64,000 nucleotides of DNA. It comes from a candidate division BRC1 bacterium HGW-BRC1-1 (lineage in GTDB: Bacteria > Sumerlaeota > Sumerlaeia > Sumerlaeales > Sumerlaeaceae). The notes beneath the pieces are model-generated. The model had not been told where the DNA came from, ran no database searches, and was given only the letters and a program-made list of their open reading frames with translations. Position numbers and translations under genes: made by a program. Below are positions 53,552 through 62,486 of the stretch, piece after piece. Positions within the stretch are counted from its first letter, which is position 1. The number at the start of each line of letters is the position of its first letter. The stretch spans positions 300,332 to 364,331 of the forward strand of contig PHCB01000007.1 of NCBI GenBank assembly GCA_002842095.1, written 5' to 3'.

Positions 53552-56500
53552 TTAAGGCTTAGCTTCGAAGACGCTCGCGACAGGGAAATCGATCTGATGG
53601 CCACCGATGAAATCCATGACCCAGTAAAGTTTACCCACCTCGAGCTTCGTGTCCGGCGTGGTCGTTAAGGTTTTGATGTCTGGAGAGTTGACGATCCTAC
53701 CCACGATTTTTCCGGAATCATCTGCGATGGAGTGCCCGTCCAGAATCCGCGTGCTTTTGGAATGCAAATAACTGAGAGGCATCGGAATGGAGGAAGCGAC
53801 CGTGTTCGTTTTGGCGTCCCATTCCGCCACCGCGAATTGCTGCAGGGCTATGCCGCCAGCGTTTATTTGCAGAGACCCATCGGGCAATTGCTTCATCGCC
53901 GGGCGCGCCTCTGTGCCCTTCAATTCCAGCGTGGTGCTTGTAGGTTGTCCTTCGCCCGAAATGACGGCGACCGGTGCGAAGGTTTTAACGGTGCCCCTTG
54001 CGTCGGATTTTTTCGCCAGCACGATGCCGTCGGTGTCGAACTGGAGTGATGAGTTGTCGTCCTTGCTCTTGCCGGAATTTTTGAAGATCGAGGAATCGAC
54101 GACGAACGAGCCATCCTTCAGGTTCACGCTTTTTAAAGTCGATTGAACCGCGGGTTTCGTGGCGAGCAGCTGATCACCATCGCTGATGATTTCGCTTCCG
54201 CGCACCATGGCCGCATGCAGCGGTTTGCCTTGCTCGGAAACTCGCACAAGGGCCATTTCGGCGGCCGCCGAAACCGGGTTCTTCCCGGTGGCAAGTTGCA
54301 CTTTTTCCTCAGCATCGGCCCCCATAAGCAGAAGGTCTGTGCGTCCGTCGCGCAGGTGAACTTTCAACGCCACGGGACCGGTTTCGTCGTTGCGCAGCAC
54401 TTCGATCTTCTCGATGGCCCGCTGCTTGCGATAGGGTTCCAGCACGACGAGGAAACGTGACGTGTCGTCGCCTTCGTCGCGACTGATGATGTAGTTGAAG
54501 ACTTTGGAGTTCAGGCGGTCGGGAGCGTTGGCAGCGTACGCCGCCATCTTGGTCGACGGGAAGAAACCCGCGCGCAGATGGGCATCGTCGTCGCCCTTCA
54601 GCTTCCAGGTTGCCGCCCAGGGTTTATCAGTTTTTGCGCCGCGCAGGTTGTAAAGAAAACCATATCCGTAGCCCGGTGGTTGCCATCCGTAACCCTTGCT
54701 GTCGTCGGGGGGATTTGTAGGCGCGATGGCCTCGGCGCTTGCAACGCGCTCGCCCCAGCTTTTTCCGGGCGCATTCCAGCTCGCATCGCGGAATTCCGGG
54801 TCGAGGCCCGCCAGGGTCCAGGCGCCTTCAACGGGTTTCAGATCGATCCCTTCCATGGTGAGGGCCTGCGTGGCCAGCATGTCGCTGTTGTCCGGGCCGT
54901 GGAAGCTGTAGTCGCGACTGGTTCCGCCCTTCACATCGAACAGGTCGACGTAGTACGTGCTCACCGGATCGACCACCACCGCCACCATGCGGCGACGGTA
55001 TTGTTCCACGGTCACAGAGGTGCCAACGAATTGCTGGCTTCCATCAGCGTCGAAATACTTCACCGTATCCCCATTGAAGAAACTGCGCCATGTTGCGCCG
55101 GGCGTTTTCTTGAAGTAGGCGTTCATGCTTGAAGCCCTGTCGCCGTCCACGGTGACCAGGCAGTGGGAGATCGTGCGCGTGCCCCAGCCTTTGTGGAGGG
55201 GAGTGTCGAAAACTCCATAGCCGATCTCGGCGCTCAGGTCGCGGCCCAGGTCGTATAGGTTGAGGCCGAGGTTGTCGTCGTGGGCGTGGGGCAGGTTCGA
55301 TCCGCCGCGCACGAGGATGGCTTTCTTGTTGGGCCAGTCGCCGAATTGAAATCCTGCCAGGGCCTTTGTGCTGAAGAACCGCCCGTTGCCGAACATGTTG
55401 TAATCGCCGGTGTCGCCGGATTTTTTCGGGATCGGTCGCGACTCGTTGAAAAGCCACCAGCGTGGTCCGGCAGGATCCTTTTCGTCCATGCTCACTCCGG
55501 CCGCCAGCATCTTATCCACATACTCGTGCAGGGCGGGGTTCGAGGCATTCTTGCCGACCCGGGCCAGCCACGCCCATTGCCACGTGTTAAAAGATTCCGG
55601 TGATTTCTCGATGACCAGATCATCGCCATGGCTGTTGCCGAAGCTCACGCGGCGGCCCATTATATCCACGTCGAAATTGTCGACCATCAGTTTTTGCAGC
55701 TTCAGATGGTCGAAGAAATTGCGCGCAGGAGGGAAGTCACCTTTGAAGTCCTTATATTTATCCGGCGAGTAATTCGTGAGCATGTCTGCCATTTCGACAA
55801 AAACGCTTCGTGTAAACATGGTGTAGCCCATGGACGTCTCGTAGTACATGCCATCGCGATCCACCGTGTTTTCCAACAGAGCGTCGAGGCACTGTTGGCC
55901 CCAGCGGATATAATCGGCGTTTCCGTACAAAACCCCCGCAGTGATCATGGCGCGCACGCTGTCGGCTTCATGATTATGAAGCGTTCGCAATTTTGCTTCC
56001 CGCACGTCGCCGTGCTTGAAAAGGTAATCATCAAAGATCCCTTCGCGCACGTTTTCCCAAATTGTTCGCCCGGGATTGGTGGGTGATTCCTGCAGCATCA
56101 TCGGGTGGCGGCCCACGAGGTCGATGTTGCGCGCCAGTGGAACCATGGCGCGATACACGGTGCTTGTCAGGAAGTACAGGCGGCCTTTGTCTTCCTGCTG
56201 GTTGTCGTTGTAGTCAAAGTCGCGGGGGCCCAACGTGGTGGGGGAGAGGGTCGCGAGAGCGTCCATCATGAGGATGGCCTTCTTCGCATACGCCTCTTTG
56301 CCGGTCATCGCATAGGCCAGCGCCAACTGGCTCATGCCTGCATTGTCGGCTCCACTGGCGGACCACATTGAATTGACAACGAACGAATTCCAGACGGCTA
56401 TGAGAAAGTGACGTTTACCTTTGATCATCACACCACGCCCGGTGTCGTGGTAAGGGCTTGCGGGGTCTTCATCTGGGAAAACCGTGTGGCAGGTGGGGCA

Positions 56501-56911
56501 GGTCACCTTGCCGGGCAGGTCAAAGGAGCAAGTGTCGTAGCCAAAGTTGCTGAACCGCCCGCCACATTTGGGGCAACCAGCCTGTCCATAGGCGAACAGG
56601 CTTCCGGACGTGGGCATCATATCCTTCATCCACTGTTCATCGCGGGCGAGCCAGACATCGGCGGCGGAAGTGATCTCATCAACTATCTGCGCGCGCCATG
56701 GCTCTTGCGCGACTGCTGCTCGAATGTCAGCTGCCTCGTCGGCCGTTCCATACAGGTCACGCAGCGGCTTCAGTGGAGCCGAAGTTATTGTAGCTTGGTT
56801 GGATGAAGCGATGACGGGCGGAGCAGCGGTGGCCATGCCGGTCGCGATGGAGAGTGCAACCAGGAATCCCATAAACTTTTTACAGATCATTTTCGTGTTT
56901 GTCCTTGCCAT
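53552..56911 (-). CDS. Secreted heparinase II/III-like protein, copy B
   Basis: This 1119-residue paralog of the neighbouring gene shares the same domain order and long identical blocks (for example DPASPYHDTG, NHEADSVR, DRDGMYYETSMGYT, LPHAHDDNLGLNLYDLGR). The cysteine cluster has identical spacing (Cys113, 116, 128, 138, 141). A signal peptide follows MICKKFMGFLVALSIATGMATA. The ATG at 56911 is preferred; alternatives at 56950 and 56890 keep the same mature protein. It is probably first in a two-gene operon with copy A and divergent from the sugar ABC transporter. Function is inferred from family and setting. Confidence 0.8.
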   Translation of the reverse strand: MARTNTKMICKKFMGFLVALSIATGMATAAPPVIASSNQATITSAPLKPLRDLYGTADEAADIRAAVAQEPWRAQIVDEITSAADVWLARDEQWMKDMMPTSGSLFAYGQAGCPKCGGRFSNFGYDTCSFDLPGKVTCPTCHTVFPDEDPASPYHDTGRGVMIKGKRHFLIAVWNSFVVNSMWSASGADNAGMSQLALAYAMTGKEAYAKKAILMMDALATLSPTTLGPRDFDYNDNQQEDKGRLYFLTSTVYRAMVPLARNIDLVGRHPMMLQESPTNPGRTIWENVREGIFDDYLFKHGDVREAKLRTLHNHEADSVRAMITAGVLYGNADYIRWGQQCLDALLENTVDRDGMYYETSMGYTMFTRSVFVEMADMLTNYSPDKYKDFKGDFPPARNFFDHLKLQKLMVDNFDVDIMGRRVSFGNSHGDDLVIEKSPESFNTWQWAWLARVGKNASNPALHEYVDKMLAAGVSMDEKDPAGPRWWLFNESRPIPKKSGDTGDYNMFGNGRFFSTKALAGFQFGDWPNKKAILVRGGSNLPHAHDDNLGLNLYDLGRDLSAEIGYGVFDTPLHKGWGTRTISHCLVTVDGDRASSMNAYFKKTPGATWRSFFNGDTVKYFDADGSQQFVGTSVTVEQYRRRMVAVVVDPVSTYYVDLFDVKGGTSRDYSFHGPDNSDMLATQALTMEGIDLKPVEGAWTLAGLDPEFRDASWNAPGKSWGERVASAEAIAPTNPPDDSKGYGWQPPGYGYGFLYNLRGAKTDKPWAATWKLKGDDDAHLRAGFFPSTKMAAYAANAPDRLNSKVFNYIISRDEGDDTSRFLVVLEPYRKQRAIEKIEVLRNDETGPVALKVHLRDGRTDLLLMGADAEEKVQLATGKNPVSAAAEMALVRVSEQGKPLHAAMVRGSEIISDGDQLLATKPAVQSTLKSVNLKDGSFVVDSSIFKNSGKSKDDNSSLQFDTDGIVLAKKSDARGTVKTFAPVAVISGEGQPTSTTLELKGTEARPAMKQLPDGSLQINAGGIALQQFAVAEWDAKTNTVASSIPMPLSYLHSKSTRILDGHSIADDSGKIVGRIVNSPDIKTLTTTPDTKLEVGKLYWVMDFIGGHQIDFPVASVFEAKP

Positions 56912-56958
56912 TATTTCTCTGCTCCACGGCACTTCCACAATAAGTACCATGATGCAAC

Positions 56959-56978
56959 AAAATACGAATTTGTATTTT
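56959..56978. promoter_or_regulatory. 20-bp near-perfect palindrome, candidate operator
   Basis: AAAATACG AATT TGTATTTT is self-complementary except for one mismatched pair (positions 8 and 13). It lies in the 187-bp divergent gap, 48 bp before the copy B start and 120 bp before the ABC substrate-binding gene. It has the size and symmetry of a dimeric repressor site (GntR or LacI type). No regulator gene is in the window. Confidence 0.5.
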
Positions 56979-57098
56979 TTTCGACATTTTGTGCTTCACT
57001 CTGCCACACGATGGTTCAAACACAGTTATAACGATGGCTTAGGCTCGTGCTTCATCTGTGGGCAGGGCCGTTTATTGAGATGCAAATGAGGGATATCT

Positions 57099-58391
57099 GT
57101 GAAAAAACGACAATGTTTATCCATCGCCTCCGTGGCCATGGCCGTCTGCTTTTCGGTTCTCCTCTGTGGATGCGCGCCTCAAGCGTCTGACGATAAATCC
57201 GAGGGTTCCAATGTCACCGTTCGCATGTGGGCGTTTCCGATGCTGCCGGAGTTGCGAGACCACAAACTTTACGACGAGCTTGTTGCAGATTTCGAACAAG
57301 CCAATCCCGGTGTGAAAGTGAAAGTGGAGATGCTGCCCTGGGCCGGTCGTTCTCAGAAAATGCTGACGGCCATTGCGGGAAACCGCGCGCCGGATGCGGT
57401 CTATCTCAACCTCGACTACATGCCCCGTTTCGTGGATCAGGGCGTCCTTGAACCGTTCGACGATTACATCACGCCAGAAGAAAAGGCAGACTACCCGCCT
57501 GAGGTTCTGGATGCAGTCACCCTTGAAGGGAAGATGTGGTTACTGCCCCTCCTGCGCAATCCGAACATTGGCATCTTCAATACCAACCTTCTCCGCGAGG
57601 CCGGGTTTGACCCCGCCGATCCTCCGCGCACCTGGGAGCAACTCGACAAGGCCGTGCGTGCCATGACACGCGACACCAACGGCGACGGCGTCGTCGACCA
57701 ATGGGGAGTCGGTTTCATCTTCGGCGCGGACACGGTCAACTCCACCTACTGGCCTTTGCTGTGGCAGGCCGGGGGCGACGTGCTGACCACCGACGGCAAG
57801 CGGGCAGCCTTCGACGGACCCGAAGGTGAGGAAGCCCTTGCCCTCGCCGTGAACTGGTTCAGAGATGGCATCATTCCGAAATCTTTTATAGCGATGGGGG
57901 CCAGCGAGTTCGCCATGGGTCGCCTCGGTTATTTGTACGGTGGAGGCCCCATGGAAGCCGCCAATCTATTGCGCGATGCGCCCGACGTGCCCCTCACCGT
58001 GGGGCCCGTTCTCGAGCATCGCGACCGGGTCAGCTACTCGACCATCGGTTCCTACGCCATGTTTAAGCAGTCGAGGCATAAGAAAGAAACCGCGGCCTGG
58101 CTGAGTTACATGACCAGCCCGAAAGTGATGGCCCGCTTCTGCAAGGAGACCAACTACGTGCCCACCAAAAGTTCCGTGGGATCCATCTATGCCGACGATC
58201 CCATCTTCAGCATTTTCGAGCGCGAGGCGGCCTATTGTCGCCCCGACGTGAAGAGCGTCTTTGCGCGCCAGATCATGATGCACCTTGCGCCGGAAATGCA
58301 GGCCGCTGCACTGGGGAAAAAATCTCCCCGCGAAGCGCTGGACGCGGCGGCCAAAGCCGTTAACGAAATGTTGGAACGTGCAGACAAATGA
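57099..58391 (+). CDS. Sugar ABC transporter substrate-binding lipoprotein
   Basis: The 430-residue protein has a lipobox (LCGC, Cys25) and the solute-binding family 1 fold: VTVRMWAFPMLPELRDH, FEQANPGVKVKVEMLPW, YLNLDYMPRFVDQGVLEPFDDYI, IFNTNLLREAGFDPADPPRTWEQL, and a DTNGDGVVDQWG loop, typical of oligosaccharide binders. GAGGG precedes the GTG start. Its stop overlaps the next start in ATGA. It probably captures oligosaccharides released by the divergently encoded heparinase-like proteins (inference). Confidence 0.9.
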   Translation: MKKRQCLSIASVAMAVCFSVLLCGCAPQASDDKSEGSNVTVRMWAFPMLPELRDHKLYDELVADFEQANPGVKVKVEMLPWAGRSQKMLTAIAGNRAPDAVYLNLDYMPRFVDQGVLEPFDDYITPEEKADYPPEVLDAVTLEGKMWLLPLLRNPNIGIFNTNLLREAGFDPADPPRTWEQLDKAVRAMTRDTNGDGVVDQWGVGFIFGADTVNSTYWPLLWQAGGDVLTTDGKRAAFDGPEGEEALALAVNWFRDGIIPKSFIAMGASEFAMGRLGYLYGGGPMEAANLLRDAPDVPLTVGPVLEHRDRVSYSTIGSYAMFKQSRHKKETAAWLSYMTSPKVMARFCKETNYVPTKSSVGSIYADDPIFSIFEREAAYCRPDVKSVFARQIMMHLAPEMQAAALGKKSPREALDAAAKAVNEMLERADK

Positions 58392-59314
58392 GCGCATCAG
58401 CCCCCGTCACCAAGAAACCGGTTATCGCCGCCCCCCGCCCCATGTCCCGCGCGGAGAAGATTTTCATTCTCTCCGTGCTTGGTCCCGCCCTTATCCACTT
58501 CACCATCTTTACGATCACGCCGGTTACGCTCAGTCTAATCCTTAGCTTCAGTGAGTGGCAGCTTCTCGGCACACCGCAGTTCGTGGGTCTGAAAAACTAC
58601 ATCGAACTCTTCCATGACGAAACCTTTCGCATCGGCATGAAGAATACGTTCCTGTACGTCCTCATGTACGTGCCCCCCATGCTGATTGTGCCGCTCGGGC
58701 TGGCCATGCTTATCAATCGTCCGGGCATCATGCCACAGGTTTTTCGCTCGATTTACTTTCTGCCTGTCGTCACCTCGTTCGTGGTTTTTGCCCTCATCTT
58801 CAAATGGATCTTCTCAGCCGAGCCAACCTCCCTGGCCAACCAGTTCATGCACCTTCTCGGCCTGCCTGCCCAGTCATGGCTTGCGAACGAGAACCAGGCG
58901 CTCCCGCTGCTCGCTTTTCTGGGCATACTCAAAGGCGCTGCGTGGAACATGATTTACTTCATCGCAGGGTTGCAGGGCATTCCCGATACGTTTTACGAGG
59001 CCGCACGCATCGATGGTGCGAACCGCCGTCAGGTTTTCCGCAACGTGACGCTGCCTCTGTTGCGCCCCACGCTCTACTTCGTGTCCGTCCTCACCACCAT
59101 TGGCGCGTTTCAGGTGTTTGACTCCGCCTTCCTGCTCACCCAGGGCGGTCCCAATCGCGCCACCACCACCATCGTTTATTTCGTCTATCAGGCGGGCTTC
59201 GAGCAATTCCGCATGGGCTACGCTTCGGCCTCGGCCTATGTGCTTCTGGTGCTCGTTTTCGTGGTTACTTACATTCAGAAACGCTGGCTGGGCAAGCCGG
59301 CGGACTGGTATTAA
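58388..59314 (+). CDS. Sugar ABC transporter permease (MalF/UgpA-like)
   Basis: The 308-residue protein has six membrane helices and the permease EAA loop (YEAARIDGANRRQVFRNVTLPLLRP). The N-terminal helix (FILSVLGPALIHFTIFTITP) and the region AFQVFDSAFLLTQGGP match the carbohydrate-uptake-1 family. It forms the transmembrane pore with the downstream MalG-like subunit. Translation is coupled to the binding-protein gene by an ATGA overlap. Confidence 0.93.
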   Translation: MSASAPVTKKPVIAAPRPMSRAEKIFILSVLGPALIHFTIFTITPVTLSLILSFSEWQLLGTPQFVGLKNYIELFHDETFRIGMKNTFLYVLMYVPPMLIVPLGLAMLINRPGIMPQVFRSIYFLPVVTSFVVFALIFKWIFSAEPTSLANQFMHLLGLPAQSWLANENQALPLLAFLGILKGAAWNMIYFIAGLQGIPDTFYEAARIDGANRRQVFRNVTLPLLRPTLYFVSVLTTIGAFQVFDSAFLLTQGGPNRATTTIVYFVYQAGFEQFRMGYASASAYVLLVLVFVVTYIQKRWLGKPADWY

Positions 59315-59329
59315 GGGGAGTTGCTCACG

Positions 59330-60208
59330 ATGACAACCATGACAGCCAACAACGAAGCCAGCCGCATAGCCGACGCCCGTTCCCTCGCCCGCACACGTTT
59401 CACCAACAAGGCAATTTGGTGGGCTACGGCCCTGTTTATTGCCGTGCTTTTGGTGGGCCCGTTCATCATTATGGTGCTCGCGTCGTTCCAGCGTAGCCGC
59501 ACCTTTTTCACCTCGCCCTGGGATTGGCTTCCTTCCGACCCGACCCTTTTCAACTACGAGATTCTCTTCGAGCGCTCCAAGGTCATCCGGTGGACCCTCA
59601 ACTCCCTTCTCATCTCCACGGTGCCGATTGCCATCAACGTCTCCATCTCGCTGCTGTTGGGTTACATCTTTGCACGCAAGCGGTTCCGTGGCAGGGAGAT
59701 CATCTTCTGGATGTTCCTGTCGTCTCTGATGATTCCCTTCCAGGTGACCCTCGCGCCGCTCTACCTTATGATGAACGCCATCGATTGGCTCGATACCTAC
59801 TGGGTCCTCATGGTACCCGGATTGCTTCAGGTCACGGGCATGTTTCTCATGCGACAGTTCATGGAGACCATTCCCATTTCCCTGGAGGAAGCAGCGGAGC
59901 TTGATGGGTGCAACCCGTGGCAGGTCATTCTCCACGTCATTGCGCCCCTCAGCAAAACGGTCGTGGCGACTCTCGTCACTCTCGGGTTCATCGGAGCGTG
60001 GAACGGGTTTCTCTTTCCGCTCATCTTCACTGTCAGCGAAAGCATGCGACCCCTTACGGTCGGCCTGGCCACCTTTGCAGATACTACCGGAAGCTTCGGA
60101 CTGAACATGGCCGCCGCGACGGTGAACTTTCTCCCGACTTTTGCAATTTACATGTATTTCCAACGCTATTTCGTTAAAGGCATTGCCCTTGGGGGAATGA
60201 AGCTTTAG
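59330..60208 (+). CDS. Sugar ABC transporter permease (MalG/UgpE-like)
   Basis: The 292-residue protein has six helices (FIAVLLVGPFIIMVLASF and others) and the EAA loop EEAAELDGCNPWQVILHVIAPLSKTV. It pairs with the MalF-like subunit. The ATG at 59330 is preferred over a TTG at 59321 because AAGGGGAG at 59312-59319 then has normal spacing. The C-terminus RYFVKGIALGGMKL is typical. No ATP-binding subunit is encoded in the cluster, so an ATPase shared with other uptake systems is presumably used. Confidence 0.93.
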   Translation: MTTMTANNEASRIADARSLARTRFTNKAIWWATALFIAVLLVGPFIIMVLASFQRSRTFFTSPWDWLPSDPTLFNYEILFERSKVIRWTLNSLLISTVPIAINVSISLLLGYIFARKRFRGREIIFWMFLSSLMIPFQVTLAPLYLMMNAIDWLDTYWVLMVPGLLQVTGMFLMRQFMETIPISLEEAAELDGCNPWQVILHVIAPLSKTVVATLVTLGFIGAWNGFLFPLIFTVSESMRPLTVGLATFADTTGSFGLNMAAATVNFLPTFAIYMYFQRYFVKGIALGGMKL

Positions 60209-60239
60209 GCCCGAAAGGAAGCGATCTCGGAGGTCCGCC

Positions 60240-61301
60240 ATGACATACAACGTGCCCGTACAGATTAGAGACGAAGCCGAGTTAGCACAGATTCTGTCCC
60301 AGCCCTACGATGAAACCATCGACCTGATGAAGCGCCTCGAAGGCGACATCATCATTCTTGGCGTCGCTGGTAAGATGGGGCCGTCGCTTGCGCATCTCGC
60401 CCGACGGGCTACGTCTGCCGCGGGTGTGAAGCGGCGGATCATCGGCGTGGCCCGCTTCAGCGACGCAGAACAGCGCAACCGCCTCGACGCCCTTGGCGTG
60501 GAAACCATTGCATGCGACTTGTCCAATCCCGATGCGGTGGCCAAGCTGCCGCACGTGCCCAATGTAATCTTCATGGCCGGACGTAAATTCGGCGATGTGG
60601 GATCCGAGCCCCTCACGTGGATTATGAACGCAGTCGTTCCGGGCATCGTCGCGCGACACTTTGCCGGCTCACGCATGGTGGCTTTTTCCACCGGATGTGT
60701 TTATCCGCTGGCTGGCCATGAAGATGGAGGCTGCAACGAGGCGATGTCTCCGGCCCCCACCGGTGAATATGCCAACTCTTGCCTGGGGCGCGAGCGTATC
60801 TTCGAGCATTACGCAGCGGCGCGGCACACGCCCACGTTGCTGTATCGCCTCAACTATGCCATCGACCTGCACTACGGTGTTCTGAATGATGTGGCCGAGC
60901 AGGTCTGGAACGATAAACCCGTGAATCTGACCGTGGTGTGGGCGAATGTCATCTGGCAGGGCGACGCAAACAATCGCGCGCTCCTGTGTCTGGAACACGC
61001 CGGTGTTCCCGCGGTGGCTCTCAACATTACGGGTGGTGAGATGATCTCCATTGCGGATGTTGCCCGCGAGTTTGGGAGGCGATGGAACAAGGACGTGACC
61101 TTCACAGGCACCCCTTCGGGCAAGCAGTACCTTAGCGACGCCTCCCGCTCCATGGAACTCTTCGGGGCACCTCGCGTGAGCTTCGAGCGACTGATGGATT
61201 GGACTGCCGATTGGTTTGTCCGTGGTGGCGCGCGCATCAATAAGCCCACGCATTTCACCGTTACGGATGGCCAGTTTCTCGATTCGAAAAAGGAAGGCTG
61301 A
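60240..61301 (+). CDS. NAD-dependent epimerase/dehydratase-like SDR with YxxxC instead of YxxxK
   Basis: This 353-residue protein has an extended-SDR Rossmann loop (ILGVAGKMGPSLA), a cofactor strand (VNFIFMAGRK-like NVIFMAGRKFG), and the active-site region VAFSTGCVYPLAG followed by EYANSCLGRERI. The usual catalytic lysine is Cys181 in Tyr177-x3-Cys181. The rest of the fold is intact, so this appears to be a subfamily trait rather than decay. GGAGG lies before the ATG. It is the fourth gene of the sugar operon. It may act on a uronate or keto-sugar delivered by the transporter; the reaction is unknown. Confidence 0.8.
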   Translation: MTYNVPVQIRDEAELAQILSQPYDETIDLMKRLEGDIIILGVAGKMGPSLAHLARRATSAAGVKRRIIGVARFSDAEQRNRLDALGVETIACDLSNPDAVAKLPHVPNVIFMAGRKFGDVGSEPLTWIMNAVVPGIVARHFAGSRMVAFSTGCVYPLAGHEDGGCNEAMSPAPTGEYANSCLGRERIFEHYAAARHTPTLLYRLNYAIDLHYGVLNDVAEQVWNDKPVNLTVVWANVIWQGDANNRALLCLEHAGVPAVALNITGGEMISIADVAREFGRRWNKDVTFTGTPSGKQYLSDASRSMELFGAPRVSFERLMDWTADWFVRGGARINKPTHFTVTDGQFLDSKKEG

Positions 61302-61307
61302 TCTCCA

Positions 61308-62402
61308 ATGCCCACGCAGACCCCATCCGATGGTGCCGCACGTCCTGAAGCTCTTGACCTGCTGAAGCAAGGGATCGCGATCCCTGCGTCGCCCCTCGCT
61401 CTCACACCCGATCGCAAACACGATCCGGCCGCCCAACGCACCCTCTATCGCTACTACGCGGCGGCTGGAGCCGGAGGCATTGCGGTGGGCGTGCACACTA
61501 CGCAGTTCGAGATTCGAGACCCTGAGGTGGCGTTGTTTGAGCCGGTTCTGGAATTCGCGGCGCAGGAACTTCGACGGTTGGAGCAGGAACACCAGCGGGT
61601 GATTGTGCGCGTTGCAGGTGTTTGCGGCGACACCCCGCAGGCCATTGCGGAAGCGGCTCTCAGCCGGTCCCTCGGCTACGATGCTGTGTTGCTCAGTCTG
61701 GCGGCCATGAAAGACGCATCGGTGGATGAGCTCATTTCCCACTGCCAGGCCGTGGGTGAAGTCATGCCCCTCATCGGGTTTTACCTGCAACCGGCCGTGG
61801 GAGGGCGGGCGTTGCCATACGAATTCTGGCGCCGCTTTGCAGCGCTGCCCAGCGTGGTTGCCATTAAGATGGCTCCGTTCAACCGCTACCAAACCATCGA
61901 TGTCATGCGCGGCGTGGCCGACTCCGGACGCGCCCATGAGGTAACGCTTTATACTGGCAATGACGACAACATCCTCGTCGACCTGCTGACCCCATACACC
62001 TTTCCCACCAATGATGGGGGAGAGATCACGTTACGCATTCGCGGCGGGCTTCTGGGGCAGTTTTGTGTGTGGACAAAAACCGCTGTGGAAATCCTCCACG
62101 AGATCCACCAACTGGTCGACAGTGGCCGACCGGTGCCGGTGGAGTGGCTGAGAAAGAACGTCGCCCTCACCGATGCCAACGCTGTTATCTTCGATGTGGC
62201 CCACAACTTTGCAGGATGCATTCCGGGCATCCACGAGGTGCTGCACCGTCAGGGCCTCATGCTGAATATCCTCTGTCTGAATCCCGACGAGACTCTTTCT
62301 CCGGGACAAGGTGAGGAACTTGATCGGATCTGTCGCTCATATCCCTTCCTCACCGACGATGTGTTTGTGGCAGCCCATTTAGCGGAATGGCAACAGGACT
62401 GA
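61308..62402 (+). CDS. DHDPS/NAL-family aldolase-like protein
   Basis: The 364-residue barrel has the Schiff-base Lys187 (VVAIKMAPF) and the proton-shuttle Tyr159 (IGFYLQPA), 28 residues apart as in dihydrodipicolinate synthase. The classical G(T/S)TGE motif is replaced by VGVHTTQFEIRD. A long insertion region near the C-terminus is family-specific. Such enzymes cleave or form a C-C bond with pyruvate (for example keto-deoxy-sugar acid aldolases). Coupled to the SDR gene with a 6-bp gap, it probably handles a sugar acid made from the imported oligosaccharide (inference). Confidence 0.78.
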   Translation: MPTQTPSDGAARPEALDLLKQGIAIPASPLALTPDRKHDPAAQRTLYRYYAAAGAGGIAVGVHTTQFEIRDPEVALFEPVLEFAAQELRRLEQEHQRVIVRVAGVCGDTPQAIAEAALSRSLGYDAVLLSLAAMKDASVDELISHCQAVGEVMPLIGFYLQPAVGGRALPYEFWRRFAALPSVVAIKMAPFNRYQTIDVMRGVADSGRAHEVTLYTGNDDNILVDLLTPYTFPTNDGGEITLRIRGGLLGQFCVWTKTAVEILHEIHQLVDSGRPVPVEWLRKNVALTDANAVIFDVAHNFAGCIPGIHEVLHRQGLMLNILCLNPDETLSPGQGEELDRICRSYPFLTDDVFVAAHLAEWQQD

Positions 62403-62486
62403 ATTGGTCCAGAATATCCCGCGAACCCTTTCGTAATTTATCACACGCCGCACTGGCGCCCCAAACTGTGAGGGAAGTGTTTTATC

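Noticed and set aside
58874..60250. 458-codon - strand frame over the permease genes
   Set aside because: Antisense to two conserved permeases; charged, motif-free translation.
60669..61937. 422-codon - strand frame over the SDR and aldolase-like genes
   Set aside because: Antisense shadow of conserved catalytic regions.
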